A model generated the notes under the pieces. The model ran no database searches and was not told where the DNA came from. It saw nothing but the letters and a program-made list of their open reading frames with translations. Positions 1 through 6,525 of a stretch of 7,714 nt of DNA are shown here, in pieces. The position numbers were made by a program, and so were the translations under genes. Source of the DNA: an uncultured Polynucleobacter sp. (lineage in GTDB: Bacteria; Pseudomonadota; Gammaproteobacteria; Burkholderiales; Burkholderiaceae); the NCBI GenBank assembly GCA_937996825.1, contig CALKUJ010000247.1, positions 1 through 7,714 on the forward strand. The letters run 5' to 3'. Numbering within the stretch: position 1 is the first letter of the stretch; every line of letters begins with the position of its first letter.

Positions 1-4
1 CGAT

Positions 5-487
5 CTAACCTTTATCAGTGCACAACACACCAACACTCATATTTTTGGATAAACGTTCAGCCCATTGAATCGCGGCATCTCCTGGGCCAATCACCAAGAC
101 ACGTCCACCACTCTGATAACTGACTGTACTCACTGAATCTGGCTCAGGTAGTGAGGCCATGGCCAATAATGCTGCGATCTTTGGCATGGCATTTTTTGCA
201 TCGGCCGACCATCCGCCAGTCTCACGGATGTTCACAAACTTGATGGGGGCAATCAATGGCTTTTCTTGTTCGCCCGCAACCTCATCGAACAAGCGTTTTT
301 CTTGAGTACAGGCCAATACAATTTCATCTGAACCCTGAGAGGCAGCGATGAATGTGCCAACCTCTTGTCTGCACAAGGCGTTGTTAAGAGAAATATCTTT
401 GCTGTCGACCCCCATCCCCTTAGCTATCTGAACGATATCTATGGGCATGGTTTGATTACAGCTACAAACGAGCGTCTTCTTTGTCAT
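5..487 (-). CDS. HdrA/ferredoxin-like 4Fe-4S protein, N-terminal part, early stop
   Basis: This 160-residue frame matches the N-terminal region of a large (roughly 600-700 residue, from memory) iron-sulfur protein found beside formate dehydrogenase genes in Burkholderiales and other proteobacteria. Visible marks are a CSCNQTMPID start (C8, C10), ALCRQE (C39), ACTQEKRLF (C60), and FVNIRETGGWS (residues 84-94), which resembles the NIRE region of HdrA. A Rossmann-like strand with GPGDAA follows at 134-139. The ferredoxin CxxCxxC clusters expected further on are absent because a TAG occupies positions 5-7. The ATG is well placed, with AAGG six bases upstream. It is the last of four minus-strand genes, 81 bp after the DUF3306 gene. 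The family role is inferred to be electron transfer or Fe-S handling for formate dehydrogenase. The stop could be a real truncation, a frameshift just before the window edge, or a sequence error; the gene may be a pseudogene. Confidence 0.7.
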   Translation of the reverse strand: MTKKTLVCSCNQTMPIDIVQIAKGMGVDSKDISLNNALCRQEVGTFIAASQGSDEIVLACTQEKRLFDEVAGEQEKPLIAPIKFVNIRETGGWSADAKNAMPKIAALLAMASLPEPDSVSTVSYQSGGRVLVIGPGDAAIQWAERLSKNMSVGVLCTDKG

Positions 488-568
488 CCTCTACCTTCAG
501 CCATTTAGTCAAAAACCTGGCTTTTTATATTCAACAACCAAACCAAGCTCTGGTTCGATTCACTTTAA

Positions 569-1246
569 TTATGTTTTTGTTTGAGTCTTTACTTCTGCTT
601 TCACCACTGGAGCTTCTGTTGATTCTTGCGAATCATTCGATTCTGCTAATTTTGCCGAATTTTCGTCATTTATAGCATTAGCGCTCACATCAGTCTGTGA
701 ATTTGCATCGGACAGAGCTTTCTCGCTGGCAAGCTCATTTGCCTCTAGAACCCTCAAACGCTCGTAATACTCGGCTCTTTCAATGCGCTCTGCCTCTTGA
801 TCGGCCAACTTTTCTTCTGCCGTTTTAAACAAACCAAGCATCTTGGATTGATTCATTTTTTTGAGCATATCCAAAGGAATTGGATCTGGCTTTGAATAAT
901 CATCAATATAAATATCCAACCCATCCATGATGTTGTAGCGAGGGTCAGAAAACAGCTTTTGCATCGCCGCTTGTTGCACCTGAGGATCGATTCCTGGTTT
1001 TACATAAGCAGAAAAATCAGAGTCCTTGGTTAGCTTTAGAACATCCTCAAGGGTAGGCATCGCCTCTGATGTTTTGGCTGGAGGCACAGTAGCCTCAGAA
1101 TCTTTTAGAACCTTTGAGTCTTGACTGGGAGTATCGGTAGATTTCTCTTTTTGAACGAGTGGTTGACCTTCAGATAATTCTGAAGGAGATACCTCTGGCT
1201 CAACGCCTAGCTTTCGTTTAGACCAACGATTTAAAAATCCAGCCAT
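569..1246 (-). CDS. DUF3306 family protein (formate dehydrogenase-associated)
   Basis: This 225-residue protein has the DUF3306 layout. It opens with the conserved MAGFLNRWSKRK, followed by a low-complexity Ser/Glu/Pro/Thr linker to about residue 62. The family core spans about residues 65-140 and includes DSDFSAYVKPGIDP, the ALxKLF-like MQKLFSDPRYN and MDGLDIYIDDYSKPDPIP. After it comes a strongly charged segment (141-172) likely to be helical or coiled coil, then a disordered acidic Ser/Ala/Asn tail to the end. There is no signal peptide or membrane span, so it is predicted to be cytoplasmic. Its ATG shares one base with the DUF3305 stop (TAATG), and GAGG lies seven bases upstream, indicating translational coupling. 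The molecular function is unknown. The recurrent linkage of DUF3305, DUF3306 and the ferredoxin-like gene to fdh genes points to maturation or electron transfer for formate dehydrogenase, which is inference. Confidence 0.9.
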   Translation of the reverse strand: MAGFLNRWSKRKLGVEPEVSPSELSEGQPLVQKEKSTDTPSQDSKVLKDSEATVPPAKTSEAMPTLEDVLKLTKDSDFSAYVKPGIDPQVQQAAMQKLFSDPRYNIMDGLDIYIDDYSKPDPIPLDMLKKMNQSKMLGLFKTAEEKLADQEAERIERAEYYERLRVLEANELASEKALSDANSQTDVSANAINDENSAKLAESNDSQESTEAPVVKAEVKTQTKT

Positions 1247-1767
1247 TAGCTTGCCTCATCTTTTGGTCTATGAGCACCCTTGAATGAAACAGGGCGGGCA
1301 CGTTTTTTTGGTTCTGGCTTGTAGTTTTCCATCACAAAGTCTGATAACCATTGAGCAGTATCTTGATCTAAGGGAACGTTCTCAACAGTCTCGCCACCAT
1401 CTAGCAAACGGCCAGCTTCGTAGTAGCTGATGCTCAAAAAGTGAGGCACAGCGATTGGGTCGCCACCATTTGGATGATCCTCAAGGCGCCACATCACAAA
1501 CCAAGCTGGCTTTGTCGACGTGGAATTCAGGTAATAGCCTTCGGCCTCGTCTTTATACAACTGAATCTCAAAACCTGTGTAGAGCCAGCGCTCGGTTTTT
1601 TCATCACTGAGCATACAGATGGCAGGACGATCTGACAGAATGTGATCTGGGGTTTTATGAGCAAATTGACCAACGTCATAAATGACCTCATCCAACACCC
1701 AGCGATACGATTGCCAAGGGTTATCGATGAAGTCTTTGCGCATCACAACCGCGAGCTTTAGTTTCAT
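1246..1767 (-). CDS. DUF3305 family protein (formate dehydrogenase-associated)
   Basis: This 173-residue soluble protein is recognisable as DUF3305. It has an N-terminal beta strand (KLAVVMRKD), the aromatic motif NPWQSYRW at residues 16-23, a central region with YYLNSTSTKPAWFVMWR (78-94), the conserved core YYEAGRLLDGGE (115-126) followed by VENVPL, and a basic tail (KKRARPVSFKG). There is no transmembrane segment or cysteine cluster; the only cysteine is C51. The gene begins 3 bp after the apbC stop and has no clear Shine-Dalgarno sequence, so it probably relies on ribosomes finishing apbC. Its stop overlaps the DUF3306 start by one base. The biochemical role is uncharacterised as far as I know. 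Family members are habitually next to DUF3306 and respiratory formate dehydrogenase genes, suggesting an accessory role there. Confidence 0.9.
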   Translation of the reverse strand: MKLKLAVVMRKDFIDNPWQSYRWVLDEVIYDVGQFAHKTPDHILSDRPAICMLSDEKTERWLYTGFEIQLYKDEAEGYYLNSTSTKPAWFVMWRLEDHPNGGDPIAVPHFLSISYYEAGRLLDGGETVENVPLDQDTAQWLSDFVMENYKPEPKKRARPVSFKGAHRPKDEAS

Positions 1768-1770
1768 GAT

Positions 1771-2859
1771 TTAGGTGTTCTGCACAACAATGCTTGGGAA
1801 CTTGCTGCTCATGTCTTTTGACATCTCAGCCACCTGAATCGCGATCTTGCGAGCAATTCCTTTATAGATCGCACTGATCGCACCATCAGGATCAGCGACC
1901 ACGGTTGGACGACCAGAGTCAGCTTGCTCACGAATCGATAAGTTCAATGGCAAGCTGCCCAAGAAATCAACGCCATAGTCGGCACACATTTTTTGACCAC
2001 CACCTTGACCAAAAATGTGCTCCTGATGATTACAGTTAGGGCAAACATAAATACTCATGTTTTCGACAATGCCAATGATCGGAATACCGACCTTCTCAAA
2101 CATCTTCAGGCCTTTGCGGGCATCCAATAAAGCAATATCTTGTGGAGTTGTCACAATCACAGCACCTGTCACAGGCACTTTCTGTGACAAGGTCAATTGA
2201 ATGTCACCAGTACCTGGTGGCATATCAACAATCAAATAATCCACATCACGCCAATTCGTTTGACGCAGTAATTGCTCTAGTGCGGAAGTGACCATTGGGC
2301 CACGCCAAACCATTGGGCTATCAGGATCAATCAAAAAGCCAATAGAGCTTGCCTGTAAGCCATGGCCTTCCATCGGCTCAATCGTGTTTTCAGCAATCGA
2401 TTCAGGACGGCCTGTGATACCCAACATCATTGGCTGGCTTGGACCATAGATATCTGCATCCAAAACACCAACCGTGGCACCCTCGGCAGCCAAGGCCAAG
2501 GCCAAGTTAACCGCTGTGGTGGATTTACCAACGCCACCCTTACCGCTTGATACTGCGATGATATTTTTCACATTTGGCAACAATTTAACGCCGCGCTGAA
2601 CAGTGTGAGCCACGATGTTCATGGTCACATTGGTGCTGACGTTTTTAACGCCAGGTACCTCACGCAAAGCAGTAATAACCAACTTTCGTATAAGGTCAAT
2701 CTGGCTCTTGGCCGGATAGGCCAAAACCACATCCAAACTAACATCTGAGCCATCAACCTTGATATTTTTAGCAGATTTAGAAGAAATCAAATCTTTGCCA
2801 GTATTAGGATCTATAACGCTTTTAAGCGCATTTTGTATGTTTTCTACCGTTACCGTCAC
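1771..2859 (-). CDS. apbC: Iron-sulfur cluster carrier protein ApbC (Mrp/NBP35 family P-loop ATPase)
   Basis: ApbC binds a [4Fe-4S] cluster in the cytoplasm and transfers it to apo-proteins in an ATP-dependent way. The 362 residues carry an N-terminal DUF59/MIP18-type domain (about 5-80, with DPNTGKDL) and then a MinD/Mrp ATPase domain. The deviant Walker A motif is SSGKGGVGKST (104-114). DADIYGPS (134-141), VDMPPGTGD (211-219) and TTPQDIALLDARKG (237-250) are also present. CPNC at C273 and C276 is the pair that bridges the cluster across the dimer. Length is typical (E. coli ApbC is about 370). The start is GTG at 2857-2859: AGGAG lies six bases upstream and an in-frame TAG sits four codons before it, so no longer start is possible. 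It is first in the minus-strand run leading into DUF3305, DUF3306 and the ferredoxin-like gene. Confidence 0.96.
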   Translation of the reverse strand: MTVTVENIQNALKSVIDPNTGKDLISSKSAKNIKVDGSDVSLDVVLAYPAKSQIDLIRKLVITALREVPGVKNVSTNVTMNIVAHTVQRGVKLLPNVKNIIAVSSGKGGVGKSTTAVNLALALAAEGATVGVLDADIYGPSQPMMLGITGRPESIAENTIEPMEGHGLQASSIGFLIDPDSPMVWRGPMVTSALEQLLRQTNWRDVDYLIVDMPPGTGDIQLTLSQKVPVTGAVIVTTPQDIALLDARKGLKMFEKVGIPIIGIVENMSIYVCPNCNHQEHIFGQGGGQKMCADYGVDFLGSLPLNLSIREQADSGRPTVVADPDGAISAIYKGIARKIAIQVAEMSKDMSSKFPSIVVQNT

Positions 2860-2921
2860 TCTTATCTCCTAGTGCTTTTTTTGTTTTTTCAGCTCTCAAC
2901 TATATCCGCAGACTAAAATCC
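2860..2921. promoter_or_regulatory. Divergent intergenic region between apbC and metG
   Basis: These 62 bp separate two outward-facing genes, so both promoters must lie here or in the adjacent coding ends. The sequence has a T-rich tract at about 2875-2889. On the plus strand there are TATATC at 2901-2906 and TAAAAT at 2914-2919; on the minus strand TATAGT is at 2899-2904. None has a convincing -35 hexamer at 16-18 bp, so I do not assign a particular promoter. TAAAAT is so close to the metG ATG that it is unlikely to serve metG. The region is too short for a T-box or large riboswitch ahead of metG. Confidence 0.5.
2866..2870 (-). promoter_or_regulatory. Strong Shine-Dalgarno sequence that fixes the apbC GTG start
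   Basis: On the minus strand AGGAG is followed by six bases and then GTG. This is the clearest ribosome binding site in the window. Together with the in-frame TAG at 2869-2871 it supports the non-ATG start of apbC. Confidence 0.8.
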
Positions 2922-4589
2922 ATGCCTATGCGCCAAATTTTAGTCACTTCAGCCCTGCCTTACGCCAACGGACAAATACATATTGGTCACTTGGTGGAAT
3001 ACATACAAACCGACATTTGGGTTCGTTTCCAAAGAATGCGGGGGCACGAAGTTCACTACGTAGGTGCCGATGATACGCATGGTACTCCCATCATGTTGCG
3101 CGCCGAAAAAGAAGGCATCACGCCCAAAGAGCTGATTGCTAATGTTTGGAAAGAACATAAAAGAGATTTTGACGATTTTTTGATCTCTTTTGATAACTAC
3201 TATTCCACGGATAGCGCTGAAAATAAAACACTTTCAGAAGAGATTTACATCAAGCTGCGCGATGCTGGCTTGATTGAGAAGCGCGCCATTGAGCAAGCTT
3301 ATGACCCAGTCAAAGAAATGTTCTTGCCAGATCGCTTCATCAAAGGCGAGTGCCCCAAGTGTGGCGCCAAAGATCAATACGGTGATTCTTGTGAAAAGTG
3401 TGGCGCCACTTACGCTCCAACAGATCTGAAGAATCCTTTTTCCGTGGTCAGTGGTGCAACACCGATCCGCAAAGTATCCGATCACTATTTCTTTAAATTA
3501 TCTGACCCACGTTGCGAGAAGTTTCTAAGAGAGTGGACTCAAGTAAAAACTCCCCTTCAAGCCGAAGCTCGTAACAAAATGAAAGAATGGGTGGGCGAGC
3601 CAGGCGAGAGCCAATTGGGCGACTGGGATATTTCTAGAGACGCCCCTTACTTTGGCTTTGAGATTCCAGATGCGCCGGGTAAATATTTCTATGTTTGGCT
3701 AGATGCCCCGATTGGCTACTACGCGAGCTTCTTAAATCTTTGCCAACAAAAAGGTCTGGACTTCAATGAATGGACCAAACCAGACACAAAGACTGAGCAG
3801 TATCACTTCATTGGTAAAGATATTTTGTATTTCCACACTTTGTTCTGGCCAGCCACTTTGCATTTTTCTGGCTACCGCACACCAAGCAATGTCTTTGCCC
3901 ATGGCTTCTTGACCGTTGACGGTGAAAAGATGAGTAAGTCACGTGGCACCTTCATCACTGCGCATAGCGTGATTGAATGCGGCTTGAATCCAGAGTGGTT
4001 GCGTTATTACTTTGCGGCAAAACTCAATGCCAGCATGGAAGATTTAGATTTGAATTTGCAAGACTTCACGGCGCGCGTGAACAGTGACTTATTGGGCAAA
4101 TACATCAATATCGCCAGTCGCAGTGCGGGCTTCTTGGTCAAACGCTTTGGCGGTATTGTTGATGATGCAGCGATGAGTCATCCACTATTAGGTCAATTGG
4201 CCGATGCCAAAGATGAAATTGCTGACTTATACGAAACCCGTGAATACGCAAAAGCATTGCGTCGCGTGATGGAGTTGGCAGATTTGGTGAATGGCTTTGT
4301 TGATAGCAACAAGCCATGGGAAATCGCTAAAGACCCAAGTAAAGAACAAGAGCTTCAAACAATTTGCAGCATCACCTTAGAAGCTTTCAGACGCTTGACC
4401 CTGTACCTCAAGCCAGTGGTTCCTAATGTGGCTACTGGTGTTGAAAAATTCTTCAATATTGCACCAATGACTTGGGAAGATGTGAGCAAACCCCTAACAT
4501 CAAAACAAGCAATCAATCCTTATCAGCACTTGATGACTCGCATCGATCCAGCAATGATTGAAAAACTCATCGAGGCCAATCAGCAATGA
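2922..4589 (+). CDS. metG: Methionyl-tRNA synthetase, form lacking the C-terminal tRNA-binding domain
   Basis: This enzyme charges tRNA-Met with methionine using ATP in the cytoplasm and is essential for initiation and elongation. The 555 residues form a class I MetRS of the E. coli type. The HIGH motif is exact at 20-23 after TSALPYANGQI, and KMSKS is at 336-340. The connective zinc domain carries C144, C147, C157 and C160 (CPKC and CEKC). The catalytic segment YVGADDTHGTP is present, and an anticodon-binding helical domain covers about 400-540. The protein stops at IEKLIEANQQ, where many family members (E. coli, 677 residues) continue through a linker into a Trbp111-like tRNA-binding dimerisation domain. 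The ATG at 2922 and the one at 2928 are both plausible; neither has a Shine-Dalgarno sequence, and the second gives an N terminus closer to the usual MxRxILVTSALPYANG. The stop overlaps the sulP start (ATGA). Confidence 0.97.
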   Translation: MPMRQILVTSALPYANGQIHIGHLVEYIQTDIWVRFQRMRGHEVHYVGADDTHGTPIMLRAEKEGITPKELIANVWKEHKRDFDDFLISFDNYYSTDSAENKTLSEEIYIKLRDAGLIEKRAIEQAYDPVKEMFLPDRFIKGECPKCGAKDQYGDSCEKCGATYAPTDLKNPFSVVSGATPIRKVSDHYFFKLSDPRCEKFLREWTQVKTPLQAEARNKMKEWVGEPGESQLGDWDISRDAPYFGFEIPDAPGKYFYVWLDAPIGYYASFLNLCQQKGLDFNEWTKPDTKTEQYHFIGKDILYFHTLFWPATLHFSGYRTPSNVFAHGFLTVDGEKMSKSRGTFITAHSVIECGLNPEWLRYYFAAKLNASMEDLDLNLQDFTARVNSDLLGKYINIASRSAGFLVKRFGGIVDDAAMSHPLLGQLADAKDEIADLYETREYAKALRRVMELADLVNGFVDSNKPWEIAKDPSKEQELQTICSITLEAFRRLTLYLKPVVPNVATGVEKFFNIAPMTWEDVSKPLTSKQAINPYQHLMTRIDPAMIEKLIEANQQ

Positions 4590-6313
4590 TTAACTTAGCG
4601 CGTTTTCGACCAAAAATCGTCAACGCCGCTAAAGGCTACAACAGCCAAACATTTATCAGCGATTTAAGCAGTGGCATCACGGTTGGCGTGATCGCACTCC
4701 CCTTGGCGATTGCATTTGCGATTGCGTCCGGACTAAAACCTGAAGCCGGTCTGATCTCTGCCGTCATTGGCGGTTTTTTAATCTCAGCACTAGGTGGCAG
4801 CAAAGTTCAAATTGGTGGTCCAGCAGGTGCATTTGTGGTGATTGTTTACGCAATTGTTGAACGCTATGGCGTAGCAAACTTAATACTTTCAACATTCTTT
4901 GCCGGGGTTTTGTTGTTCACCATGGGCTTGTTTCGTGTGGGCAACCTGATTCGCTTTATTCCTGTGGCAATCATCATTGGCTTTACCAGTGGCATTGCAG
5001 TATTGATTGGCCTATCTCAAATCAAAGATGCTTTCGGTTTGCAAATTGAGAAGTTACCTGCCGATTTTTTCTCTCAACTACATGCGTTTTATCAATACGC
5101 CAACACTGCCAGCCTCTTCGCGTTTCTGATCACTCTGAGCACTTTGGTTTTGATCATCCTGTGGCCCAAAGTTAATCAGTTGATTGCTCGAGTTTGGCAA
5201 CCGATCAGCTTGGTTCCCGGCATCATCGTTGCCCTACTGCTGATGACTATCTTGGTATACGCACTGGATGTTCCTGTAGAAACGATTGGTAGTCGCTTTG
5301 GCGAATTACCGAATCAAATACCAAGCCCTAAGATGCCAGCCTTTGATTGGGAAACAGCCAAACAACTGTTTGCGCCTACTCTCACCATTGCGATTCTGGG
5401 CGCCATTGAATCCCTACTTTGCGCTCGAATTGGAGATACTTTTAGTGACGACAAACACGATCCCAATCAAGAGTTGATGGGGCAAGGGATCGCAAACATG
5501 GTCGTGCCATTTTTTGGTGGACTGCCCGTCACAGGAACCATTGCCAGAACCGCGACCAATGCCAAGGCTGGAGCAAAAACACCTCTATCTGGTGTGATTC
5601 ATGCGGTGGTGATTTTATTGATCATGATCATTGCGGCCCCCTTTGCCAGCCACATCCCCATGCCATGCTTGGCAGGCATCTTGATCTACATCGCTTGGAA
5701 TATGTTTGATCGCACCGAATTCAAACGATTAAAACAATTCCACATCACCTACCAATTGATTTTGCTTGGCACATTTTTCTTAACAATCATTTTTGATTTA
5801 ACTGTGGCAGTACAAGTTGGCCTGGTCTTAGCCTGCATCTTTTTTATTTACAGAATTTCATCATTGACCCAAATTGAAAAAATAGAACTTCCAGAATCTT
5901 TTACTCATGAAGATGATTTACCGCTGAATGATTCATTTGATTTAAAAAACAGTGTTGAAGCTTATGGCATTTACGGCTCTTTATTCTTTGGCGCCGTCGA
6001 CAAAGTTGAAGGCTTATTCAATCCTCAAGATCCTAATCGTTTGATACCCAAGGTGATCATTTTGGAGATGCATCAATTGATCAATATCGATACCAGCGGT
6101 ATTGATGCTTTGAAAGCCTTGAATAACTCCCTCAATAAGCATGGCGGCCAACTCTTGGTTTGCTGTGCCAATAGCCAACCATCTTCATTGATGGTGCGCA
6201 GTGGCTTCATTGATGAAATTGGCCCAGAGAACAGTCTAGAAACCCTGGAATTAGCCTTCGATCGAGCTAAAAAGCTCAGTGCTGACGCCTGTAAGGTAAA
6301 TGTAGGCAGTTGA
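4586..6313 (+). CDS. SulP/SLC26-family anion transporter with STAS domain
   Basis: This 575-residue inner-membrane transporter has the SulP design. After a short cytoplasmic N terminus come many hydrophobic spans from about 28 to 423, starting with DLSSGITVGVIALPLAIAFA (26-45). The core motifs are KVQIGGPAGAFVV (73-85), the AIESLLCARIGD segment (273-284) and GGLPVTGTIARTATNAKAGA (311-330). The C-terminal cytoplasmic STAS domain covers about 458-565 and carries DTSG at 502-505, the position of the phosphorylatable serine in anti-anti-sigma relatives. Family members carry sulfate, bicarbonate or dicarboxylates (BicA, DauA), often with Na+ or H+. The substrate cannot be read from the sequence, so I give no symbol. 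The gene starts inside the metG stop (ATGA), with GAGG ten bases upstream, and is followed 29 bp later by the DUF3460 gene. No cysteine-biosynthesis or carbonic anhydrase gene lies nearby to suggest the substrate. Confidence 0.93.
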   Translation: MINLARFRPKIVNAAKGYNSQTFISDLSSGITVGVIALPLAIAFAIASGLKPEAGLISAVIGGFLISALGGSKVQIGGPAGAFVVIVYAIVERYGVANLILSTFFAGVLLFTMGLFRVGNLIRFIPVAIIIGFTSGIAVLIGLSQIKDAFGLQIEKLPADFFSQLHAFYQYANTASLFAFLITLSTLVLIILWPKVNQLIARVWQPISLVPGIIVALLLMTILVYALDVPVETIGSRFGELPNQIPSPKMPAFDWETAKQLFAPTLTIAILGAIESLLCARIGDTFSDDKHDPNQELMGQGIANMVVPFFGGLPVTGTIARTATNAKAGAKTPLSGVIHAVVILLIMIIAAPFASHIPMPCLAGILIYIAWNMFDRTEFKRLKQFHITYQLILLGTFFLTIIFDLTVAVQVGLVLACIFFIYRISSLTQIEKIELPESFTHEDDLPLNDSFDLKNSVEAYGIYGSLFFGAVDKVEGLFNPQDPNRLIPKVIILEMHQLINIDTSGIDALKALNNSLNKHGGQLLVCCANSQPSSLMVRSGFIDEIGPENSLETLELAFDRAKKLSADACKVNVGS

Positions 6314-6327
6314 ACTTGCTAAATCGC

Positions 6328-6333
6328 TACAAT
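6328..6333 (+). promoter_or_regulatory. Possible -10 element ahead of the DUF3460 gene
   Basis: TACAAT matches the sigma-70 -10 consensus at five of six positions and lies in the 29-bp gap after sulP. No good -35 is at the right distance; TTGAAC at 6310-6315 is only 12 bp upstream. If used, transcription would begin close to 6340 and the mRNA would be almost leaderless. This is weak evidence. Confidence 0.2.
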
Positions 6334-6342
6334 TGACAAACT

Positions 6343-6525
6343 ATGGCTCAATACAAATCAAATATCACCCAATTTTTGGAAGAGTTAAAAGCTCAGAACC
6401 CTCAGCTGGAGCAAGCTCAGCAAGAGGGGCGCGCCCTTTTATGGGATAAAGCCCCAATCAGCCCAGAAGAGCAAGAACGTCAAAAAGCAGCTCGCGTTAA
6501 GCAAAAAGCATACGTTTATCAATGA
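6343..6525 (+). CDS. DUF3460 family small protein
   Basis: This is a 60-residue hydrophilic protein that I recognise as DUF3460, a small family largely confined to betaproteobacteria. Conserved parts are the start MAQYKSNITQFLEELK, the central EGRALLWDK (28-36) and the end QKAYVYQ. It looks mostly helical and charged, with no signal peptide, membrane span or cysteine. Its length is full for the family. No Shine-Dalgarno sequence precedes the ATG. Its stop overlaps the scpA start by ATGA, an arrangement I recall from other Burkholderiales. The function is unknown; the coupling to scpA is the only hint, and a link to condensin is speculation. Confidence 0.92.
   Translation: MAQYKSNITQFLEELKAQNPQLEQAQQEGRALLWDKAPISPEEQERQKAARVKQKAYVYQ

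Noticed and set aside
511..526. A-run and T-run flanking CCTGGC, able to form a small hairpin.
   Set aside because: The stem would be five A-T pairs only, too weak for a terminator; such runs are expected in AT-rich gaps.
541..555. Short inverted repeat (AACCA/TGGTT, five-base loop) in the gap between the DUF3306 and ferredoxin-like genes.
   Set aside because: The stem is only five pairs and no U-run follows in the minus-strand direction, so it is not a credible terminator.
2913..2920. TAAAAT as a -10 box for metG.
   Set aside because: It ends two bases before the ATG, so transcription would start inside the gene, and no -35 is correctly placed.
2860..2921. A possible T-box or SAM-type riboswitch upstream of metG.
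   Set aside because: The gap is 62 bp and shared with a divergent gene, too short for these elements, and no matching stems are visible.
2949..3485. Open frames on the minus strand opposite metG.
   Set aside because: They lie antisense to a well-conserved gene, show no recognisable domain and have no ribosome site; they are shadows.
6424..6440. GC-rich palindrome with a following T-run that looks like an intrinsic terminator.
   Set aside because: It lies inside the DUF3460 coding region and encodes the conserved EGRALLWDK. The Ts are partly used in the stem, and downstream genes continue on the same strand.
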